Shown: positions 57,158 to 64,000 of the stretch, piece after piece | Numbering within the stretch: position 1 is the first letter of the stretch | How the letters are laid out: every line of letters begins with the position of its first letter | Origin: Mantis religiosa | Lineage: Eukaryota > Arthropoda > Insecta > Mantodea > Mantidae | Direction: 5' to 3' | Assembly (NCBI GenBank): GCA_030765055.1 | Contig: CM060952.1 | Location: 177,154,313-177,218,312, forward strand | DNA: 64,000 bases | Notes under the pieces: generated by a model | The model's database searches: none | The model's input: only the letters and a program-made list of their open reading frames with translations | What the model was told of the DNA's origin: nothing | Made by a program: the position numbers and the translations under genes

Positions 57158-58250
57158 GTAGAGCCAGACTGAACGATTCAATGCCATAGCCGAGATTTGA
57201 AACACGGATCTCCCGCTCTCCGTGCGGTTTCTCTAACCAACTGAGCTATTATAGCCAATTTGCCGACACTAAATTCTCCAACTGACTCATGTATTCCCGG
57301 GAGATACGTGGTTCGAATCACGGCCATGGCATTGAGTTTTTCATTCTGTCTCTACTCATTCAAACGTTATCCTACACACGACTAGTGTGGAAGAAATGAT
57401 TATTTCCATCAATTTACCTGAATATAATAGTGGTTCAACTATGAAGCCTGGGACTTACCTAAGTACTTAAAGCATAGTAAGTCGCCACAAAAGGTGTGTG
57501 TCTCATTGCATATGGGAACACCTAGTGGTCTATCGGGAAAACATATGAGTCAGTAGGAGAATTTAATGTCATGTCGGCAAGTTGGCCATAGTAGCTCAGT
57601 TGCTTAGAGCAACCGCACGGAGAGCAGGGACTCCGTGGTTCAAATCCCGGCTATGGCATTGAATTTTTCACTCTTGCTCTACCCCCGTAGGGGAAGGGAT
57701 CCGTCCCTTTTAGCTGCCAAAGTGCGGGCGCTACGGACCCCTAGCACTCGTGGTACCTCTGACGTTACTAGAGGAACCTCGGGCCGAACATAACGAGCCC
57801 CTCCCATATGGGAGTTGTTCGGATTGGGTTGGTCTCGAGGGGGCAGATGGTTCCCGTCACCCACGGGCAATTGGGTACCTCCGGCCAGGTCGCCAGGGCC
57901 GCCCGGAGGGGGCAGAGGGTTGTCCTATAAGTCCCGGGGACTAGCCTGCAGAGCTAGTAGCTGGTGAGCTAGACACTGGCGGCCCTACCAAGGTTATTTG
58001 GTAGCTGGTTCATTAAGGACTGGCGCGTATGTGGCGTATCCACATCCGTCCTGTTTGCCGTAAGGCAGACGGGGGGGCAGTTTATAAAATAGGTACTGTC
58101 CTAATGGAAATAACAGATGAGGCCCGGGTTCCCGGTCCTACGGGGCTGGGGCTTATGGGAAGTAGACCTCGGTGATCTTGCTCTACATATTTAAACCGGC
58201 TAGTGTGGAACAAATTATTATTTCCAGCAATTTACCAGAATATTGTGACA
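57158..58250. mobile_element. tRNA-like foldback element, copy e, split by an insertion
   Basis: Two inverted 73-nt tRNA-like modules: minus at 57183-57255 and plus at 57585-57657. The family spacer lies between them (GCCTGGGACTTACCTAAGTA, CATAGTAAGTCGCCAC). The right flank is interrupted at 57682 by a 493-bp insert and resumes at 58187 (CGGCTAGTGTGGAACAAATT). The plus module has intact acceptor and D-stem pairing. Confidence 0.76.
57683..58175 (+). mobile_element. LINE-B 3' tail insertion
   Basis: A GC-rich 493-bp insert with a perfect 11-bp duplication TCTTGCTCTAC (57672-57682 and 58176-58186). It aligns with the complement of the 3' untranslated region of LINE-B at 33.8-34.35 kb: shared CTGACGTTACTAGA, TCGGGCCGAACAT, GTTGTTCGGATTG and GCAGAGCTAGTAGC. 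It is therefore a severely 5'-truncated LINE-B copy, or a SINE that borrowed this tail. The 64-codon frames in it are not genes. Confidence 0.85.
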
Positions 58251-59390
58251 TTTTTAACATTACTCTCGCTTAATTTATTGTTAAAAATTACAAACCAAAT
58301 TGCAAGCCTGAATAAGATAATCACAAACGTATCTTCCACGCAAGAACGCTGAACCTCTTGCCAAGCGCAGCCGCGACTGAGCTGCGGAGACACGATACAT
58401 TGATGAATGTAACTCAATGAAGCTCAATCCATGTTTTATTGTGGAAAACAAAAGCAGAGCGTGTAAAACATAACGTCAACAAAAATCTATAAAACTTAAA
58501 ACGTATTTTCTCTTTAATAACCCTCCAGAAATTATAATATGATGTACATATTAATAAATAACTTTTATGTATCACCTAAATCTTAAAGTAAACCTAATTT
58601 GTGACTTTTAAGTTTGAGCTCTCTGCTTATTTTCGTGTCATTACACATTTACAAAATAAGCAAAATTAGTTGTGCCGATCTAAGGGGCAGTCTTGTTTTT
58701 TCTCCTACAGAAGTCACAAAGCCCCGGTGAACTCCGTGGAGCGCGGGTGGAAAACACCGATTTAGTGACAAATGAGCTGCATTCTCATGGCATTCACTAC
58801 CCTTTCTACAACAAACCATTCTTTAGAAAATTAATTCTTATAACGACTAAATAAACATTTTCAATGTTTTTAACACCTATTTGTTATAAATGTAATACAC
58901 TAAACAGCCTTAAGCGATAACCAAGTCTATTAGCTCGTATCTCTGAGATAACTTGACATTTTGTCCTGTTGGATGGCTATGGGAAAGAGAAAAAAACGAT
59001 TTCCCATTTGGAAGACTCTACATATTTGTAGGTTGAGACGAATTTGAAGATCATTATCTCCACAGAAAAATGTACCAGACATTATAATATATGTAGCTTA
59101 ACACTTATGTAAACATATCTCAGAAAGAAGAGGAATTCATTCGTGAAGAAGATTATCCCAGATTAAAATATCTCATACTTAAATCATTTTAACTCAAATC
59201 GGTAGTGCTACTGATAAAATGAAACTATTCGAAAATATTTCATATAAGGGTTGACTTGATGTCCAGGGAATTTCTTAAAATTATTCATGTCGCATCTTTG
59301 GAAACTGTTAAATTTAAATTTCGTTATTTTGTTCACGACAAACACAAGCATGTTCTTTCTCTCTCACTCCCAAACGCACACACACAGGTA
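58251..59390. other. No gene recognised
   Basis: AT-rich sequence; a GC-richer patch at 58680-58760. Nothing supported. Confidence 0.4.
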
Positions 59391-59401
59391 TCTCTATTAT
59401 T

Positions 59402-59637
59402 GCCCGCCTCTGTAGCTTAGATGGTAGCATGTCCGCTTCACGTTCAAGAGGTCACGAGTTCGAATTTCGGTTAGGGTGAGTTACCTGGATAAGGTTTTTC
59501 AGGATTTTCCTTATCCTGATAGACGAATGTCGGGCAACTCTAAGATCCATGGAACCCGGACTTATCTGATCATCACTTCATCCCTTTCATTCATCGTCCG
59601 ATATGATTTAACGTTACAGGACGTAATTTACAAAAAA
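59402..59637 (+). mobile_element. SINE1 copy, full length, with target duplication
   Basis: Head GCCCGCCTCTGTAGC, A box TAGCTTAGATGG, B box GAGTTCGAATTTC, tail ACGTAATTTACAAAAAA. An 11-bp duplication with one change flanks it: TCTCTATTATT (59391-59401) and TCCCTATTATT (59638-59648). The next TA is the left flank of mariner copy d. Confidence 0.92.
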
Positions 59638-59649
59638 TCCCTATTATTA

Positions 59650-60565
59650 CAAGGGCTGTTCAATAAAGAATGATCACATTTTCTTTTTTGTCAACGAACC
59701 TTTACTCATCCTAATAATTTTGATGGTCTTTCTCAAAATAGTCTCCCCTGAATGCGGTGCACTTGTCCCAGCGTTTCTGCCAGTCTTCAAAGACATGCTG
59801 GAAACCATTTTGGGAGATCCTTCAAAATCACCTCCGCAGCTCTCACCACTGCTTCTCATGATGGATAATGCCTCCCACGAAGGCTTTTCTTCACGTTAGG
59901 GAATAGGAAAACGTCACATGATGCTAAATGCGGATTATAGGGAGGGTGAGGGATGCACTTCACGTTGATTTTTGCAATATATTCAGCAACAACTTTGGCA
60001 ATATGCGGCCGTGCATTATCGTGGTGCAGCATCCAGCCTGCTTCATGCAAATGTGGTCTTTTGCACCTGATATGGACTTGCAACGTTTTCAGGACATCCC
60101 TGTCATATTCTCATGTTACTGATGTGTGTGCATGTACAACATGCTAATAAATCATTCCATGAATATCAAAGAATGAGATGACCATAACTTTCCCAGCAGA
60201 AGCTAGCACTTTTTTTGCGGGGGGGGGGGGTTGGTGATGAAGCAGTATTCGACAGTGAGCTTTGCAGTTTGCTCTCAGGTTAAAATCATGTGGACAAGTT
60301 TCATCAGCAGTGATTACGTTTCAAAGAGACTCCAGATCTTCCTCTAGCACCAACTTTAACTTCATGTTACCTCCCTTGCAGCGGTAGGCGATAGTGAATG
60401 TCTGAACTTGACTGGTTCTCACAGGTGGGAACCAGGAATACCAACAATGAAACTACTACGGCGTGTTTGTTTCACATTAGGCTAACAGAATATAATAAGA
60501 GTGAATTTTAGTGCGAAAATTATGACTGTAAAAAGTTATGATCATTCTTTATTGAACAGACCTCG
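59650..60565 (-). mobile_element. Mariner transposon M1, copy d, deleted
   Basis: Left flank TA (59648-59649), left end CAAGGGCTGTTCAATAAAG; right end TTTATTGAACAGACCTCG, then CA instead of TA. Only 916 bp: about 390 bp of the transposase N-terminal half is missing at a junction near 60363. Confidence 0.88.
59680..60400 (-). pseudogene. Mariner transposase C-terminal half (copy d)
   Basis: On the minus strand: VITADETCPHDF (first Asp kept, Trp and His of the family changed), then HEAGWMLHHDNARPHIAKVV (second Asp), YNPHLASCDVFLFPNVKK (third Asp kept but SPD changed to NPH), and the C-terminal SLKTGRNAGTSAPHSGE block. The HTH region is deleted, so no DNA binding is possible. Frameshifts occur near 59880 and 60220 (a G run). 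Confidence 0.85.
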
Positions 60566-61947
60566 CAAAGTACTAATAAACAATTAACAATGAACAATCA
60601 TAAATAATTACAGTAAATTGTCATTATTACCATTATTATTACTATCATCACCACCAGCATCATTATCGTCATTATCATTATTTTTCAGATAAATCTCGAT
60701 ATCAAATTGTTGGGTAGAATGCTACATCTTCCCTATCTACTACTACATAGACGAAAAACTGATAATGTAATTGTTATAAATCAATGTAAGACCAAGAACA
60801 CAATGCTCGTTTTCCTCCTGATGATGAGCATTCGCCCTTACTGCCGCTGTATAATATTTCATGGTACTACCAGGCCACATCGAAACTCGATACACTTGAG
60901 TTGCAAATTTAGGTGTTAAAGGGTGTAATATTTCATTAGAGGAAGGAACCTAATTCTGAAGAGATTGGGTGTCCCATAGAACTTTCTCTTCAGGTATTAA
61001 ATCATACAGCTCCCACCATACTGCCGTGACAGAAATCTGTTTTCAATTAAGAACGCTGATAAAACTGTTAGAGCGCCTCTTTATCACACCGAAAATTAAT
61101 TTAAGCGCTCAACTTGCAGGTTTTGTTTCCCAGAATTCAACATGTTTAAGCTCAGTATTACAAAAAGCTGCAAGCGGAAAATCTAAGCAACAATAACTTG
61201 AGAAGTCAGTCTTCTCGGCTTAGTGGTAACGCTCCTATCTTCACATTATAAACTTTAGTTCCTCTTTGCCCCAGCTAATCATCTTTAACAGCGGTTCACT
61301 AGGTGAACTAAGATAAAACTTCCCGCCTATTTCTTGGAATTCCCTCGTAAACAAGAAGATTACGTATTGTTAGTGCTGTAGATAGATCGAAATTTTAATC
61401 GATAAATATATCGATTAATTGAGATATTTTCTGTTCAAAAATTAGGTTAAGGATTATATAAAGTACTTTAATATTCTGTACGTTTTATTATTTATGAAAC
61501 TTTTAAATATTTAGATTCAAAATTTGTGTTCGTATCAAGTGCACATGCTTTATATATGTACTGAATTAGATTTAGAATATTTTATAGGTAATTATTTAGT
61601 TACGTATGATATCAATGTCTACTAAGATTTGTGAGACTGATATGCAGTACTTTTATAACGTTTTTCCTTATTTTAACTTTTTTTAACACAAAGTTTTCAT
61701 TCGCTGTCACGAACTCAGAAACGTCACTGGCTTACTGCAGTTAACAGCACAGTTACACCACCAGCAGCTCCGAGAAGAGGGATTAGCTGTTGTTTTCATA
61801 GCTGCGTAATCGAAGTGTTCGATTCAAGGTCGTACAACTCAGTTTATGCTAGCACGCGATAAATACTCAGTTGTATACGATATGTTGTCACAGAAGCTGT
61901 AAGGAAAGAAACGTCTCTGTCAGCATCTGTATGTAGTTATGTACCTC
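60566..61947. other. No gene; ATT/ATC-rich stretch and possible tRNA-like head
   Basis: 60620-60685 is an impure ATT/ATC trinucleotide stretch. At 61208 CTCGGCTTAGTGGTAACGCT may be a relative of the tRNA-headed repeat at 13.1 kb. Otherwise AT-rich without support for a gene. Confidence 0.4.
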
Positions 61948-61950
61948 TTA

Positions 61951-62777
61951 TGCCCGATTTCACCAACAGATGTTAAGACTTAACACGAGTTTAGCAATAG
62001 TTAAAACAAAAATTGCATTTCACCAACAAGTGTCAGCGTAACACTCGTGTTAAATCTCTTGTTAAACTAACACGCCAAATTTCTGATATTAAGTCCTTAA
62101 CAATTGCAAATTGTAAATTGTTACTGCGGAAGTACAAGGGTGGTAAGAACAATCATCGAAAGGAATATGCCAATCTCGCCTTTGCATTAAGTATTAATAA
62201 TTTTGCGATTTTATAATTCGCTGTGGATAACACACACTCCACGTTCCGTCTTGAAACGTGCAAGTCACTCGACACTTGTACTTCTTCGCACCTCGTTTTA
62301 AATTTACGTAATACGTTTCGTTTGTAGCAATGAAACATGCATTTGAATTAAGTTTGTTTCCAATTTTTCTCCGTGTGACATCTTTCTCTTTTACATTCAC
62401 CGCATCCGTTCTCCTATTTTCCACGATATCGTTATACTTCGTCACCAATTCAATTAACAATCCTTTCTCCATTTATGAGAAAATTGTTTCATGGCTTTTG
62501 TTTATGTTTTGTTTATCTACAATTTTTTTTAGCTGTGTGCGGACTGCGGTGCAGACGAAAATGAAAACAAAAGCGCATCGTAGTACGTTCAGAAAATAAT
62601 ACGACTCGTCCACAGCCTTCTATAACTGTAATATTTACAAGTTTCTTGGCGTTAGCACGTGTTTGTTAACATTTTCAGAAAACAGGTTGGCGAAATGCAA
62701 GAAATTGTTAGCGCTATTGCAATTGTTACGTTACATTTGTTAACGTCGATTTTAACATCTGTTGGTGAAGTCGGGCC
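61951..62777 (-). mobile_element. PIF/Harbinger-derived element, copy 3
   Basis: 827 bp between TTA duplications (61948-61950 and 62778-62780), with TGCCCGATTTCACCAACAG at left and CTGTTGGTGAAGTCGGGCC at right. Gene strand minus as in copy 2, and about 140 bp shorter through a deletion in the left half. Confidence 0.87.
62290..62550 (-). pseudogene. SANT/Myb-like protein remnant of Harbinger
   Basis: The minus-strand frame reads MEKGLLIELVTKYNDIVENR, RTDAVNVKEKDVTRRKIGNK and LNSNACFIATNETYYVNLKR, then in a shifted frame LRKFKTRCEEVQVSS. It is the longest of the three SANT remnants and preserves the helix spacing best. The usual C-terminal partner region is absent and a frameshift follows. 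Confidence 0.68.
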
Positions 62778-62810
62778 TTAGAATATTTGACAACAGAAAT
62801 GTTGTGGAAA

Positions 62811-62985
62811 CGTAGAGTCAGACTGAAAAATTCAACGCCATAGCCAGGATTTGAACCAAGGATCTTCTGGTCTCCGTCTAGCTGCTCTAACCTTTGAGCT
62901 ACTATGGCCAACTAATGGCTACTATGGCTACTAATGCCGATATGATATTAAATTCTCCAACTGATTCCTTTAATTTCCAACATAA
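62811..62985. mobile_element. tRNA-like foldback element, fragment f
   Basis: Terminal AGAGTCAGACTGAAAAATTC, then a minus-strand tRNA-like module at 62837-62908 (one base shorter than the others), then the spacer with a small tandem duplication of GGCTACTATGGC-type sequence at 62902-62930. The second module is missing. Confidence 0.68.
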
Positions 62986-62989
62986 ATGT

Positions 62990-64000
62990 TATTTAGGCTC
63001 TCTCGGGGTTCAGAGTGAGTTCTTTTAGCTATAAGGAGTTATATTATGTCAACGTTTAAAGAAAATTACGCAAAGCTTGATGCGTTGGAAAGGCTGTTTA
63101 TGCTGGAAGCAATACATAAAAGCAAAGAGGGTCAATTTTGGCTAAGACAGTTTTGGTTAGTATTTATTGTAATCGATTAATTTTAATAGACTCGATTAAT
63201 CGATTAAATTTTAATATTTAATCTAAAATAAAGAATAAATCGCTTGATCGATTCTATTAATCGATTGAATCACGCGGCACTATTTTTTATTAATCCTTGA
63301 AGTGTAATTAACCGTATACTTTTATAAAATAAAAGCAACTGTTTTGCGAATACTTCTGGTGTAGTAAAGTCTTAAAGTGAGTTTAAATGAAGCAGACAGA
63401 TTTGTTAAGCGCTTGTGTTCCTCGATTGAAGGCCAGGAATAGACCGCGTTTCCTAGACAGGTTTCTCATTAGTTCCCTGCTAATTGCAATGTTTGGGTGC
63501 ATAATGTGTCGGAAAATAAAACTGACTCCTTCGCTGTTCAGTAATTAGCAGTTAAAAGAAGAAGAATTTTCTTCAGAACAAAGAGAAAACACAACCGCGA
63601 AGCTTTGGTATAATATCTCTAAATAGGCAGATGATGTCCGTTTTAGAATTCAAAATGCATTAAGAGATCTTAAGATTCATGTATTGTTATTTTTACAACT
63701 TAATACTAAGTCGCTCATTGAGGTAAAGCCTCCTACCCCCAAACGACGCTTTGGTGTTTGGTTTATACCCTGAAAGGAGGCAGTTACTGCTTACGTGTGC
63801 AGGACAACAATTCAAGAAACATTTTGCAAGCTCCTATTATCAACGGCTAAGTAACTCATTAACTGTCTTAATTATACCGACATTAATAATTGGAGCTAAA
63901 TGATTAATCATTTATGAGTTAATGGCTAATAATAATGAAAAATCAATGTCACACATGAAGTGCTCATCGTTTTTTCAATATACCTGCATATGTAAGGAGC
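62990..64000. other. No gene; ATCGATTAAT-rich patch
   Basis: AT-rich. At 63165-63275 the palindromic motif TCGATTAA/TTAATCGA occurs several times; a shorter cluster lies at 61385-61425. No coding frame. Confidence 0.4.

Noticed and set aside
57679..57944. 64- and 63-codon frames in the GC-rich segment
   Set aside because: They fall in a LINE-B 3' tail whose other copy does not keep them open.
61385..63275. The two ATCGATTAAT-rich patches as ends of one transposon
   Set aside because: The motif is palindromic, so orientation is uninformative, and a Harbinger copy and other material lie between without a supporting duplication.

Overview
The window is a stretch of repeat-rich, AT-rich animal DNA that looks intergenic or intronic. 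It best fits a large arthropod genome, most likely a hemimetabolous insect such as a cockroach or relative. That rests on four things: there are no long non-repetitive reading frames and no operons; mariner, PIF/Harbinger, pogo-like and Penelope-like elements occur together; short tRNA-derived SINEs with A and B boxes are abundant; and solo LTRs and microsatellites are common. The species call is inference. I find no intact host protein gene, no rRNA, no CRISPR array and no convincing functional tRNA gene.

Layout. 0-9 kb holds four solo LTRs of one family (LTR-A: 584-1034, 4153-4623, 5144-5587, 8092-8580) between SINE fragments and an inverted-repeat element (5855-6125). 9.3-14.1 kb has a PIF/Harbinger-derived element, three SINE1 pieces, a tRNA-like foldback element and a fifth LTR-A copy. 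16.1-17.4 kb has a 685-bp perfect CTC array abutting a non-LTR reverse-transcriptase remnant. 19.3-29.1 kb has a second Harbinger copy, two SINE1 copies, a 1.3-kb mariner and a second microsatellite-tailed RT remnant. 30.3-38.4 kb has a pogo-like exon broken by a SINE2, a transposase N-terminus, the sixth LTR-A, the 3' half of an RNase H-bearing LINE split by another SINE2, a GAAC/GAAG satellite and the seventh LTR-A. 40-49 kb has a second mariner, a double tRNA-like foldback, LTR-B copies, pogo-like and DDE transposase remnants and a different mariner family. 49-60.6 kb is a nest: LTR-B leaders, a GIY-YIG Penelope remnant, a mariner holding a SINE, a SINE2 fused to a tRNA-Val pseudogene, a LINE 3' tail inserted in a foldback element, and a fourth mariner copy. 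62-63 kb has a third Harbinger copy and a last foldback fragment.

Nothing here works together as a pathway. The content is a record of transposition. At least seven insertions can be ordered because target-site duplications or interrupted frames mark the host element. Autonomous elements (mariner transposase, LINE RT/RNase H, PLE endonuclease, Harbinger SANT protein) are all broken in this window, while SINEs and LTRs are short and structurally complete.
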